Shown here piece after piece: positions 1 through 9,259 of a DNA stretch of 64,000 nucleotides (the first letter of the stretch is position 1; the number at the start of each line of letters is the position of its first letter). The notes below the pieces were generated by a model. It did not search any database and had not been told where the DNA came from. It saw nothing but the letters and a program-made list of their open reading frames with translations. The DNA is from Halomonas sp. KAO (GTDB taxonomy: Bacteria; Pseudomonadota; Gammaproteobacteria; Pseudomonadales; Halomonadaceae), in contig NZ_JADNRL010000019.1 in the NCBI RefSeq assembly GCF_015595025.1, forward strand, positions 1,204 through 65,203. Direction: 5' to 3'. Both the position numbers and the translations under genes were made by a program.

Positions 1-3000
1 GCCGTCGGCGACCACGCCAATATTGCCGTCGACCAGAGCGGTCGTGTCAGTCTCGCCGCCGACCAGGTTCACCGTTTCCCCGAGCTTGCGCTCAACGTTG
101 CTGCCGGCATCACCGGCAAAGGTCAGCGGGGTATCCGCCAGACTGGTCAGCTGGCTGACATTGACCGCGTCGGTGCCGTCCACGCCGGCGTCCACGCCGG
201 TGATGGTGTTACCAGCCGCATCGATACCGCCACTGGTGACACTCGGCCCACCCGCAATGGTCATGCCGTCGACGCCGTAGGCGGTGCTGTTGGTGCCATC
301 GGTGACGTTGGTGCCGGTCGCGGTTACTGCAGTCGTGTTGCCGACCGCATCCGTCACCGTGGTGCCGGTGGCATCGGTGATGGTCTGGTTGCCGTTGGTA
401 TCGGTCACCGCCAGGCCATCAGTATCGAGCACGCTATTGCCCGCGGTCACGCTATCTACATTCAGGTCAGGGTTCAGGGTGACGTCGATCTGACCGTCAT
501 CCTCCTGGCCGTTCTGCGCCACGCTGATATTGCTGTCGCCCTGGAAGTCCACCGCGCCGTTCGGCCCGATGTTCACCTGATCGGCGCCGGAGCCACTCAG
601 GTTCCAGCCGGCGTTGGCGGTCTGGTTGACCAGGTCGAGCTGCTCCTCGGTGGCCGCACGCCCCGCCTGAGCGAAGTCGGTGCCGTCGAGGTCAGTGTTG
701 GTCAGGCCGGTGATGTCGCCCGCGCCACCGTCGATGGCGACAGTGTTGCTGCCGCCGGCGACACTGAGGCTGCCCGCCCCCAGGTCGGTGCGGTTGCCGG
801 TACCGTCGTCCACGGTCACACCGCTATTATTCATCACAGTGTCGCCGGTGGTGACGCTGCCGTCAGTCCCCAGATCCACTTCTTCCGCCAGGTCGATCTG
901 GATAGCACCGCTGGCATCACCGGTGGTGACGATGTTCTTCGCGGTCGTCGCGTTGCTGGCACCGCCGTTGATCGCCAACGTCTCGCCCAGGTTGCGATGC
1001 ACGTTCACGCTGCTGTTGTCACCCGTGAAGTTCAAACCAGTAATGGTGAGATCGCTGGTCGCACTTTGTACATCACCGATGTTGGCAGCATTGGTCGTGG
1101 TCGTGCCGCCGCTGGCCACGTTGGTGATCTGGTTGCCGCCGTTGTCCAGGCCGCTGTCGCTGAGCTGAACGTCTTGGTTCGGGCCACTGATCGTGACACC
1201 GTTGGGGCCATAATCGGTCGTGTTGGTGCCGTCGTCGACGGTCAAGCCATCGGTATCGAGCACGCTATCACCAGTGGTAACGCTGTCCAGCTCTGTCAGA
1301 TTGCGCGCCATCACCAGATTGAGCTGATTACCATCGCTATCTACGCGCAGGTTGGCGCCGCTTGAGGCATCGCCCGCCGCCAGCTCACCAGAAACGGTCA
1401 GTGGGGTGGTGCCACCCAGCGTCTTGTCGATGGCACCACCGGTGTTACCGATGAAACTCAGGCCGTCGGCTTGAGTCGCGATCTCATTGCCGTCATAAGT
1501 GACGCTATCTCCTGCCACGACGAAGGTATTGCCGCCGACCGTCAGGTTGTTAGTGGTGACGCTGTCACCGTCAATTACAGTATCGCTGCCAACGCTGACG
1601 CTACCGCCGACGACGATGTCGTCCGCGAGGCTGAACGCCAGATCGGTGCCGGTGCGGTTGATGGCGATATTGCCGTCGGTGCTGCTGAAATCCACCGCCC
1701 CGCCGGGCGCGATATTGGCACCGGACTCGTTATTCGCACTGACATTCCAACCCTGGGCCGCGTATTCGATGGCTTCGTCTACCGTATCCTGCCCGGTGCC
1801 ACCCACGTTGCTCATGGTGACCTGATGAGTATCCGGATCGTAGGCGGCATCGCCCCCCAAGACCCCGGCCACGGAGTCACCGGCGGTATCCAGGTTGCCG
1901 GCCAGAGCGTCCAACGCCAGGTTAGTACCATGCAGCTGGCTACCGTTGATGGCATCGGTGCTGGTAGCGCTGACGCGTCCGGCGGCGACGTTGGTCAGAG
2001 TGCGCTCGGCGCCCGCCGTACCGACGCTGACGGTCGCCACGGGGTCGATACCCGCGAAGTCGTAGGTATTCTTGTCGACCGTCATTTTGTCAGTGGGGAC
2101 CGGCGCCGCTGTGACAGCGTTGCTCCCCAGCGCCACCGAGCCCTGGTGGTTGGCCTGGGCTCCATCGCCGATCGCCGTGGCGGACTGGGCAGCGGCTCTC
2201 GCCCCAGAGCCCATGGCCAGGGCCTCGGTGGCCTCCGCTTCGGCGCTCTGGCCGAAGGCGGCGGCGTTCTGCGCGGAGACACGCGCGCCGGACCCGACGG
2301 CCAGGCCGCCCTGGGCGGTGTCCGAGGCTTCGGCCCCATCGCCGATCGCCGTGGCTGACTGGGCGCGGGACTTCGCCTCGACGCCGAGAGCCATCGCGTG
2401 CTGCTCGTCCGCCAGGGACTGCTTGCCAATCGCGATACCCGCGGTATTGCGGTCCGGATCCAACCCATTAGGATCAGCGAAGCCCGCTACAGCCCCGGTG
2501 CCCATGGCGATGCCATCGGTGGCATAGCCAATAGCACGAGTGCCACTGGCCTGGGCATTGAAACCACTAGCGCTGGCGTTGGTGCCGCTGGCCTGGGCAT
2601 TGGCACCGCTAGCGCTGGCATTGGTACCGCTGGCTTGGGCGCTGGCGGCTCTCGCGCGGGAGTTGCTGCCGAAGGCCATGGCATCATCCGCGGTGGCGTG
2701 GGCATCGTTACCTTGTGCCACGGCTCGCAGCTCGGATGCTAGGGCGCTTTCGCCGACCGCGATGCCGTTGTCCGCCGTAGCCTCGGCATCAGTCCCGATC
2801 ACCACGGCATTGTCGACGGTGGCATCGGTGCTCTTGGGGTCCGCCTGGGCACGGGTGCCCATGACGATGGAGTTTTCCCCCTGGCTCTTGGCTAACAGGC
2901 CGATCGCCACCCCCCCATTGCCGTAGGCGTCACTGTCGCTGCCAATCGCAGTGGAATCATTGCCCAGCGCCTCGACCCGATAGCCAAGCGCCACGCTCTC

Positions 3001-5385
3001 ACCGCCCACCGCGTGGGCCAGGTGGCCCGCCGCCAGCGATGAGGCCCCGTCGGCGCTGGTGGCGGGGCCAATCGCGATGGCATCGGTGCCGCTGGCCTCG
3101 GCGTTATCGCGGTTGGCCGGCTCGGTGGAGTTGACGCTAAAGTACTTGACCCCGTTTTCGGCCACTGCCCTATTGAGCTGACCGACGTTAACCGCATGGC
3201 TGTCCAGCTCCCCATCGCTAACGGTGACTGTGCCAGGGCCAGAACCAGTCGTGGCATTGTAGGTCACAGCGTTACCCGGCAGAACGTTGATACTGCCGCT
3301 CGATACCGCGTTGATGGCCTCGGCGACCGTGGCGTACTGATGGCTGGTACCGCTGCTGTCCTGCAGCTCGACGACATACCCCTTGAAGGCGCCATTCGCC
3401 CCCAGGGTGACGTTACCGCCGACGAGGTTAGCGACCGACTGCTGCGCGCCCTCCAGCTGGCGAACGTTGACGGCATCGTAGGCCTGAGATCCGTCGGCGA
3501 CATTGACGATACGCCGTGTGGTACGCACGCCGGCCGGATTGGTATTGCCCACTGAGACGACGGTGCCGTCGGTAAAGTCGCTCCCGGTCAGGTAGCCCGC
3601 CCCCGTGGCATCAGTGCTGCGCGCGGCGGAACCGCTGCCTATGGCCACGCTGCCGCCCTCGGCCATCGCATTGCGCCCAAGCGCCACCCCAAGGTTGTGG
3701 GCGCTAGTGTTGGCACCCAGCGCCACGCCGCTTTCCAAGGAGCTGGCACCGTAGCCGACTGAGACACCATTTCTCTCTGCCCCAGTCTGCCCCCCGATGG
3801 CGGTGGCGCGCTCCACCTCCCCACCATTGCGGTTGGCTTCGTGACCGATCGCGACGTTGAAGTCGCCCTGGAGGTTCTGTCCGGCATGGCTGCCGACGGA
3901 CACGTTATGATCTCCGGTGATGTCAGCACCCGCCGAAAAGCCGATTGCCGTGGTCTGGTTACCGTCTACATTCCGACCGGCACCAGTACCGATGGCGATA
4001 TGGTGGGTCTTGTCTCCGGCCGCGCTACCATTGGTGCCAACGCCGGCGCCGGAGCCCAGTGCGATACCGCCCGGCGAGCCTGCGTAGGCGCCAGAGCCGG
4101 CGGCGAAGGCGTTACTCCCGACGGCATCGGCATCACCTAGGGCGATACTATTGCCACCCGAGGCTGCCGCACCAGCGCCAACGGCGGTGGCATTGCCCCC
4201 CACCGCTTGAGCAGCATCCCCCAGCGCCAAGGCGCTGTTGGCGCCGGCCACGCTGTCGCGGCCGACGGCGACCGCACCGGCCCCGCCGAGCGGATCGCCA
4301 CCGGCACTGGCGCCCTGGCCCAGGGCGATCGCGCCCTCGGCGGGCAGCGTGGTGGCTGCCCCGTCACCGGCGGCCAGGCTGCGGGCTCCTTCTGCCACGG
4401 TATTCGGACCAATGGCAATCGACTCGGCCCCCAGGGCCTGGGAGTCCGGCTGCGCCGAGAGCGCGCGGAAATAGCGCACACCGCCGGCACCTTCTTCGAT
4501 AAACAGGTCGTAGATCTGGCTGCCGATGACCACGTCGTTGCTGGTCGCCGTCAGGTTGCCGGCGGCAACGTTAGTGATCGCCTTGCCGCCGCCATCGATA
4601 CCTCCGGTGGTGATGCTGGGCCCGCCGGTGACGCCAAGGCTGCTGGCTACTTCAACATCGTCGGACAAGCCGAAAGCCAGATCGGTGCCGCTACGTTCGA
4701 CCTCGATATTGCTAACGCCGCTGAAGTCGACCGAGCCTCCAGGAGCGACATTTGCCGCCGTACCCCCTTCCGCGCTGATATCCCAGCCAGCGCTTGCTGC
4801 AGTAATCCGGCCATCCAGCGCCGAGATACCGCTCGAGTTGGAACTGATATCTCTCGCATTGGCGCTGATGGCGCTCGCATTGGTGTCGATATCACTCGTA
4901 TTAGTGTTGATGGCGCTCGCATTGGTGCCGATATCACTCGTATTAGTGCTGATGGCGCTCGCATTGGTGCCAATATCGCTCGTATTAGTGCTGATGGCGC
5001 TTGCATTGGTGCCGATATCGCTCGTATTAGTGCTGATGGCGCTGGCAACGTTCACCCCCCCTACGGTAAGGGTACCGTCGAACGTGGCATCACCATTTAC
5101 CTGCAGGGCGCTAAGAATCGCATCGCCGCTAACCCTCAGCTCATCAGTAACCGTCAGGTTTGTGTAGGTCGGGCTCTGCTGTGCAGTGGCAGCAGGGATT
5201 ACGGCAGCCAACCCTATCGCCACCACCAGGGGCCGCAAGGCACCCGCAGGCGAGGCCTTCATGGCTGCCGTCGGCGCCACCTGGAGCCGCTGGCCGCTAG
5301 ACTTGCCCCTGGAGTGAGCCGCCTCCGAGGCAACTACCAGACGTCCAAGAGTGCTGTTCCAGATAATTTTAAAGACCTTGTTCAT
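1..5385 (-). CDS. Trimeric autotransporter adhesin (YadA/Hia type), 3' end outside window
   Basis: One frame stays open from the ATG at 5385 to the window edge, giving at least 1795 residues without the C-terminal membrane anchor. The start follows an AGGTGG ribosome site. Residues 1-25 form an extended signal peptide region (MNKVFKIIWN start), with probable cleavage near residue 67 (ATA/QQ). Residues 117-190 are a heptad coiled coil with Ile at one core position and Asn at the other. Two blocks of YadA-head repeats (SxAIGxxA-like) lie near residues 316-600 and 766-1106. Stalk/neck motifs follow (DAVNVRQL, DAINGSQL, DAVNVSQL). Such proteins are type Vc surface adhesins for attachment and autoaggregation. 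The family assignment is secure; the ligand is unknown. A two-component system lies immediately upstream on the same strand. Confidence 0.95.
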   Translation of the reverse strand, partial: MNKVFKIIWNSTLGRLVVASEAAHSRGKSSGQRLQVAPTAAMKASPAGALRPLVVAIGLAAVIPAATAQQSPTYTNLTVTDELRVSGDAILSALQVNGDATFDGTLTVGGVNVASAISTNTSDIGTNASAISTNTSDIGTNASAISTNTSDIGTNASAINTNTSDIDTNASAISANARDISSNSSGISALDGRITAASAGWDISAEGGTAANVAPGGSVDFSGVSNIEVERSGTDLAFGLSDDVEVASSLGVTGGPSITTGGIDGGGKAITNVAAGNLTATSNDVVIGSQIYDLFIEEGAGGVRYFRALSAQPDSQALGAESIAIGPNTVAEGARSLAAGDGAATTLPAEGAIALGQGASAGGDPLGGAGAVAVGRDSVAGANSALALGDAAQAVGGNATAVGAGAAASGGNSIALGDADAVGSNAFAAGSGAYAGSPGGIALGSGAGVGTNGSAAGDKTHHIAIGTGAGRNVDGNQTTAIGFSAGADITGDHNVSVGSHAGQNLQGDFNVAIGHEANRNGGEVERATAIGGQTGAERNGVSVGYGASSLESGVALGANTSAHNLGVALGRNAMAEGGSVAIGSGSAARSTDATGAGYLTGSDFTDGTVVSVGNTNPAGVRTTRRIVNVADGSQAYDAVNVRQLEGAQQSVANLVGGNVTLGANGAFKGYVVELQDSSGTSHQYATVAEAINAVSSGSINVLPGNAVTYNATTGSGPGTVTVSDGELDSHAVNVGQLNRAVAENGVKYFSVNSTEPANRDNAEASGTDAIAIGPATSADGASSLAAGHLAHAVGGESVALGYRVEALGNDSTAIGSDSDAYGNGGVAIGLLAKSQGENSIVMGTRAQADPKSTDATVDNAVVIGTDAEATADNGIAVGESALASELRAVAQGNDAHATADDAMAFGSNSRARAASAQASGTNASASGANAQASGTNASASGFNAQASGTRAIGYATDGIAMGTGAVAGFADPNGLDPDRNTAGIAIGKQSLADEQHAMALGVEAKSRAQSATAIGDGAEASDTAQGGLAVGSGARVSAQNAAAFGQSAEAEATEALAMGSGARAAAQSATAIGDGAQANHQGSVALGSNAVTAAPVPTDKMTVDKNTYDFAGIDPVATVSVGTAGAERTLTNVAAGRVSATSTDAINGSQLHGTNLALDALAGNLDTAGDSVAGVLGGDAAYDPDTHQVTMSNVGGTGQDTVDEAIEYAAQGWNVSANNESGANIAPGGAVDFSSTDGNIAINRTGTDLAFSLADDIVVGGSVSVGSDTVIDGDSVTTNNLTVGGNTFVVAGDSVTYDGNEIATQADGLSFIGNTGGAIDKTLGGTTPLTVSGELAAGDASSGANLRVDSDGNQLNLVMARNLTELDSVTTGDSVLDTDGLTVDDGTNTTDYGPNGVTISGPNQDVQLSDSGLDNGGNQITNVASGGTTTTNAANIGDVQSATSDLTITGLNFTGDNSSVNVHRNLGETLAINGGASNATTAKNIVTTGDASGAIQIDLAEEVDLGTDGSVTTGDTVMNNSGVTVDDGTGNRTDLGAGSLSVAGGSNTVAIDGGAGDITGLTNTDLDGTDFAQAGRAATEEQLDLVNQTANAGWNLSGSGADQVNIGPNGAVDFQGDSNISVAQNGQEDDGQIDVTLNPDLNVDSVTAGNSVLDTDGLAVTDTNGNQTITDATGTTVTDAVGNTTAVTATGTNVTDGTNSTAYGVDGMTIAGGPSVTSGGIDAAGNTITGVDAGVDGTDAVNVSQLTSLADTPLTFAGDAGSNVERKLGETVNLVGGETDTTALVDGNIGVVADG
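4860..5040 (-). repeat. 42-bp tandem repeats encoding an Ile/Asn coiled-coil stalk
   Basis: About four to five near-identical 42-bp units encode the 14-residue unit ISTNTSDIGTNASA. Ile recurs every seven residues from I117 and Asn three residues after each Ile. This is the N@d pattern known from trimeric adhesin stalks, where the inward Asn side chains bind anions. The units differ mostly by single substitutions, for example one giving INTNTSDIDTNA, so copy number may vary between strains. Confidence 0.85.
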
Positions 5386-5457
5386 GTCCACCTGCGAAGT
5401 GTCGTTATGTTTGACTCAAGCAGCCCTGCCTGACGCGGAGGTACTCGGGTCCCTGTC

Positions 5458-5532
5458 AAACGGACAGCACGCCCAAGAGCCTGGCAGCAGTCCCGTCAGG
5501 ACTGGCCGCCACAGCCAGGGCTTTCTCCGTTT
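5458..5532 (-). promoter_or_regulatory. Nested stem-loop in adhesin leader
   Basis: Four nested complementary segments are visible: AAACGGA (5458-5464) with TCCGTTT (5526-5532), CCTGGC (5480-5485) with GCCAGG (5514-5519), and AGTCC (5489-5493) with GGACT (5499-5503), plus a short GCC/GGC pairing. The inner strand of the outer stem can instead form a hairpin CTGTC (5453-5457)/GACAG (5463-5467), so two folds compete. It matches no riboswitch consensus I recognise, including c-di-GMP-I. It could be a structured leader or an attenuator-like element. Confidence 0.4.
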
Positions 5533-5630
5533 CTTGAGTGTCGCTAGCAGTCCACGCGCCCTTGGGGCGGTTGATGGCTACAGCGCTGCGTTGCCTAGGA
5601 GGGTAAAATTTAAGACAGGCAGCCGCTTCC

Positions 5631-5665
5631 TCTCGAGGGGGAAAAGTTTGTCTCAAGGGAAAAAA
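5631..5665 (-). promoter_or_regulatory. Two 15-bp direct repeats, candidate AraC-type operator
   Basis: TCTCGAGGGGGAAAA (5631-5645) and TCTCAAGGGAAAAAA (5651-5665) match at 12 of 15 bases and start exactly 20 bp apart, two helical turns. AraC-family activators typically bind such direct repeats upstream of, or overlapping, the -35 region. The AT-rich -10-like sequence TTAAATTTTA on the minus strand (5613-5604) lies about 18 bp downstream. The likely ligand is the receiver-AraC regulator encoded at 8480-9259; that link is inference. Confidence 0.45.
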
Positions 5666-5754
5666 TTGCTGTAACAGCCTAAATTCATGGCAAAAAATAA
5701 AGGGTCGATGAAGCCGACGGGAAGGAGCCACCGACAGTATCCGGCACACCAATT

Positions 5755-8478
5755 TCATGTCAAGGTGTTGAGCGTTTCCTCCATGCCTGAAAAGTTGCCT
5801 CGCTCTGCCTGACGACTGAGTCGCTCGGCAATGCTCCTTCGATTCGGGTAAGCGGCGGCATAGCCATCACACCAATCCATGATATCGCTGACGGCTCCCA
5901 GCTCCAGGAGCTCTTTCAACTGTTGAATGTCGGGCTCACCCGCATTACCCGCTGGCACCTCCTTTCCGGGGGTATCTGGCTTGCGGTCAGGTGAAAGCGC
6001 ACAGAGGCGAGCTACCTCATGCCGAAAATCGACAAGGTTGACGGGCTTCGACAGGCAGGCGGCATACTCGGGGCCCTCCTCCTGTTGCTCTCGACTTCTC
6101 AGCACGCTCCAAGTCGCCGAGATCAGCAGCACGGGCACTGCAGCATCCCGCTCGCTTGCCGCCCGCAAGATATCATCGCCGGAGTGGGGCTCGAGTCGAT
6201 AGTCTGTCACGATAAGGTCTGGTGCTACTTCGACTTTCTGGATGGCTGCAATGGCCTCCGTGGCATTCTGAAAGCCCCTCACGACAAAACCCATGGCGGA
6301 GAGGTCGCCACATAGAAGCTCCAGGATAGGTCGAGAGTCCTCGACCACCCATGCCGTCAAGCCATCCGCCTGGTAGGCAGGCAGAAGCGCCCTTGGCGTG
6401 GAGGCCACCTCGTTCAGAAGTTTCGACTCATCACCGATTTCAAGGGGTATGAAGACATGCACTTCGGTGCCTACGCCTGGCTCACTGTGCAGAGAAATGT
6501 GCCCTTCCATCGAGGTAACCAGATCTTTGACGATGGCCAATCCTAGCCCTGTGCCCTTGCTATCACGAGACTCACGGGAAAAGGGTTCAAAGATATGCTC
6601 TATCCGCTCTTGGGGAATTCCGCACCCTGTATCCCTTAACGTCAAATCGAGAGCAATACGTCCTGCCTTTTCAATTACACCATGGCACTCTACCTCAAGA
6701 GAAACATCTCCCGATCTCGTATACTTTGCAGCGTTATCAATAAGGTTAATAACCACTTGCCGAAGAGATACATCATCGCAACGCACAAAGGGAAAGGACC
6801 CAGCCTCGACACTCATGGTGAAGCGATTTCCATTTTGGCTTGCCAGAATTTCCGCCTCCCGAGAAATGGTGATAAAGAAACTCTCGACATGAATATCTGA
6901 CAGCCTCTCCCTGTTTGAAACAACACCTCTCGCATAGCCAATCAGCCTCTCGATCAACTTATTCATGTGTGTGGCACTTGAATGGATGATCCGAGCAAAG
7001 CTAGCGGAGTTTCCACCCTCTGCAGAGAGCAGCTGTGCATAGCCACTTATTGATGTCAGCGGCGACTTCAGATCATGGGAAATGCGACCAAGAAACAGGG
7101 TCTTTTCTTCATTGGCCCTGCGCGCATCATCGAGAGCCTGGTTGAGGTCATGCGTGCGACGCACTACCAGCGCTTCAAGCTTCTCTCGTTGATTACGTTC
7201 GCTCTCCCTCAGTTGTTTCTCAAGATTCAACTCATGACCACGCTTCTGCCTTGAATAAATCAGCAACAGAGAAAGCACAATAGCAACACCTGCAAAGATT
7301 TTCACTTCCGCAAGCGAGGCCGTATAGTAAAGATTGGTCACATACCCGATCAAGACGAAGTTTGATACCAGCCACCAAAGCGAGAGAGTGCCGAGCAATG
7401 CATATTGCCATTGGCGATCAACACGAAGCGCTGCGGGAATCATCATCAGCCAGATAAGGGAAAACGATAGGTCAATGGCATTGCCAACATTTCGTATAAC
7501 ATCACCACCCAGGAAAAATGTCAGCCCGCTAAAAACAGCAGAGACAATAAGCAAGACTGGCGAAGTAAAACGCCAGGGGCTTTGCTTGTTAAGGCCCAGG
7601 ATATAGACAGAGGTGATCAGAAAGACAGCCTCGGTGAGTATCCAGGTCGAGAATCTTAGGTTAGCAGAATAGTAAAACAGGCTACTCACCAACACCTGGC
7701 TTATATATCCCTCCTTCTCGGATTCGAAAATAAAGATCACCAACAGCCAGGCACCCAACAGAGCGTAGCGAAAGTCAAGGGTCACTAGTAACACAGCGAA
7801 CAGTGTCAGGACTGCCGCCAGCAGCATGGAATGAAACTGCCATTCGGCCATCTCACTCATGGAAAATGCCACTGGCTCCCAGCTGTTGACCTCCAGAAAG
7901 GGGCGGCTATCAGAAAATATCCTCGCCACCAGCAGAAGGCTCTCGCCGGGAGAGATCGCTACCGGAATAATCGCCTTTTGGCTATCTACCTCACGGCTGT
8001 CTAGTGGAATGTTCAGCCCTGTCGTCATCTGCTTTCTGATGTCGAGGCTCTCTGGCTCGACAAGCCAGGCATTGACCTCGTTGAGGCGCCAAGGAGAAAG
8101 GTCAAGCCAGCGCACTACATGCTCATCACTCGAATTTTCCAGCCGGGCCTTCAGCCATAGTGTGGCGTATTGGCGAGGCTTCTCCAGAATATCGGTATTT
8201 TCGCTGACCCACTGCCAATGGCCATCTTTCAGCGCCTTTTTCAGCGAGGCATGGCCCTTTCCCGAGACATGAAAACCCTGCATATCGAGCACAAGGTTCT
8301 TTTCGGGAGGTACGGTGCTGAGATCGATAACGGCTGACTTTTCACCACTGTCTATACCCCCTTTTACTCCCCCGGCTGGCTCGGCCTTAGCCCCTGAGAG
8401 GCCGAGAAGTGCAATCAGGATTACCGACACTAGGGTCATACAAGAGCCGAAGGGGCGGGAACAAGGCAGCACGCTCAT
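5755..8478 (-). CDS. Hybrid sensor histidine kinase with 7TMR-DISM sensor
   Basis: A 907-residue protein. The ATG at 8478 is preferred because it lies one base after the TGA of the upstream regulator, indicating translational coupling; the open frame extends to 8562 but overlaps that gene. Order: signal segment (about 1-32), extracellular DISMED2-like sensor (about 50-205), seven membrane helices (about 215-410), a short coiled coil, HisKA with His468 in SHDLKSPL, an ATPase domain with N-box LIDN (Asn582) and GTGLGLAI, then a receiver with Asp759 in VTDYRL. A helical tail ends the protein. DISMED2 domains are thought to bind carbohydrate-like ligands. It probably senses an external signal and phosphorylates the adjacent regulator, perhaps through a phosphorelay. 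Confidence 0.9.
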   Translation of the reverse strand: MSVLPCSRPFGSCMTLVSVILIALLGLSGAKAEPAGGVKGGIDSGEKSAVIDLSTVPPEKNLVLDMQGFHVSGKGHASLKKALKDGHWQWVSENTDILEKPRQYATLWLKARLENSSDEHVVRWLDLSPWRLNEVNAWLVEPESLDIRKQMTTGLNIPLDSREVDSQKAIIPVAISPGESLLLVARIFSDSRPFLEVNSWEPVAFSMSEMAEWQFHSMLLAAVLTLFAVLLVTLDFRYALLGAWLLVIFIFESEKEGYISQVLVSSLFYYSANLRFSTWILTEAVFLITSVYILGLNKQSPWRFTSPVLLIVSAVFSGLTFFLGGDVIRNVGNAIDLSFSLIWLMMIPAALRVDRQWQYALLGTLSLWWLVSNFVLIGYVTNLYYTASLAEVKIFAGVAIVLSLLLIYSRQKRGHELNLEKQLRESERNQREKLEALVVRRTHDLNQALDDARRANEEKTLFLGRISHDLKSPLTSISGYAQLLSAEGGNSASFARIIHSSATHMNKLIERLIGYARGVVSNRERLSDIHVESFFITISREAEILASQNGNRFTMSVEAGSFPFVRCDDVSLRQVVINLIDNAAKYTRSGDVSLEVECHGVIEKAGRIALDLTLRDTGCGIPQERIEHIFEPFSRESRDSKGTGLGLAIVKDLVTSMEGHISLHSEPGVGTEVHVFIPLEIGDESKLLNEVASTPRALLPAYQADGLTAWVVEDSRPILELLCGDLSAMGFVVRGFQNATEAIAAIQKVEVAPDLIVTDYRLEPHSGDDILRAASERDAAVPVLLISATWSVLRSREQQEEGPEYAACLSKPVNLVDFRHEVARLCALSPDRKPDTPGKEVPAGNAGEPDIQQLKELLELGAVSDIMDWCDGYAAAYPNRRSIAERLSRQAERGNFSGMEETLNTLT

Positions 8479-8479
8479 A

Positions 8480-9259
8480 TCAGCCAACTCTCTCCTGCTT
8501 CCTGAACCTGGACGGTGAGGTGCCGAAGCGCTCCTTGAAGGCGGTGGAAAAGGTGCTGACACTGCTGAATCCGACGACCTCCGCTATCTCGGAGACAGAG
8601 GTATCCGTGTAAACAAGCAGCTTCCGCGCCTCCTTCATTCTCTCTTCACGAAGATACTCGTAGACCGTCATGCCGACACAGGCCCTGAAGGAGAGGTTAA
8701 GCTGCTTGGCATTGGTTCCGACCTGCTGTGCCAGCTCATGAAGGCCAGGCCCCTCGTCAAGAGCCTTGAGAAGTTGCACCTGCGCACTACGAAACAGGAT
8801 TTCATCGAGTGAATTTTCTTTCCGCTTTTGGTCACTGCTCTCCTCTTCATCATCGCTGATGTGACCGATATCATTATCACCACTCTTCAAGTGAATGGAG
8901 AGCCGAAGCTTGACCTCATCGAAATGGAAAGGCTTAGCAATATAGTCGACGGCCCCCAACATCAACCCTTTTACTTTATCTTCCGGCGTGGCATAACCTG
9001 AAAGAAACAGCACGGGGGCATGTTCAGTTCTCGGGTCCTCTGCAAGGATTTTGCAAGCTTCGTAGCCATTGCAATTAGGCATGCTCAGGTCCATCAGCAC
9101 GGCATCGGGCCTGATCAACCTGGCCTTATGGACCCCATCGACACCGTCATGTGCATGAAAGACTCTGCACCCGAGTTGACGTAAAAATGTGGAAATAAGC
9201 ATTCGATCTGCTTCTACATCATCCACGACCAGAATTTTCTTGCCTCTAAGATTACTCAT
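8480..9259 (-). CDS. Response regulator, receiver plus AraC-type DNA-binding domain
   Basis: A 259-residue protein. Residues 5-125 are a receiver with the acidic pair DD13-14, phospho-acceptor Asp57 (VLMDLSM) and the conserved Lys in IAKPFHF. After an acidic linker, residues 155-257 form a double helix-turn-helix of the AraC/XylS family (EIAEVVGFSSVSTFSTAFKE, then SPSRFRK). The kinase gene follows after one base, so the two form a co-translated pair. Its location two genes upstream of the adhesin suggests that it controls adhesin transcription. Confidence 0.92.
   Translation of the reverse strand: MSNLRGKKILVVDDVEADRMLISTFLRQLGCRVFHAHDGVDGVHKARLIRPDAVLMDLSMPNCNGYEACKILAEDPRTEHAPVLFLSGYATPEDKVKGLMLGAVDYIAKPFHFDEVKLRLSIHLKSGDNDIGHISDDEEESSDQKRKENSLDEILFRSAQVQLLKALDEGPGLHELAQQVGTNAKQLNLSFRACVGMTVYEYLREERMKEARKLLVYTDTSVSEIAEVVGFSSVSTFSTAFKERFGTSPSRFRKQERVG

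Larger units (their letters stand above)
5386..5754. other. 369-bp upstream region of the adhesin gene
   Basis: This gap separates the kinase stop from the adhesin start, both on the minus strand. Reading on the minus strand it holds two direct repeats (5665-5631), an AT-rich -10-like stretch (5613-5604), a nested stem-loop (5532-5458) and then the ribosome site. I see no convincing open reading frame in it. The base composition is more AT-rich than the surrounding genes, especially at 5600-5700. Confidence 0.6.

Noticed and set aside
1471..5433. Several plus-strand open frames within the adhesin region
   Set aside because: They are antisense to a continuous adhesin frame with head and stalk repeats; their repetitive composition mirrors those repeats.
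5386..5754. c-di-GMP-I or other known riboswitch in the adhesin leader
   Set aside because: The conserved c-di-GMP-I core segments were not found, so only an unclassified structure is reported.
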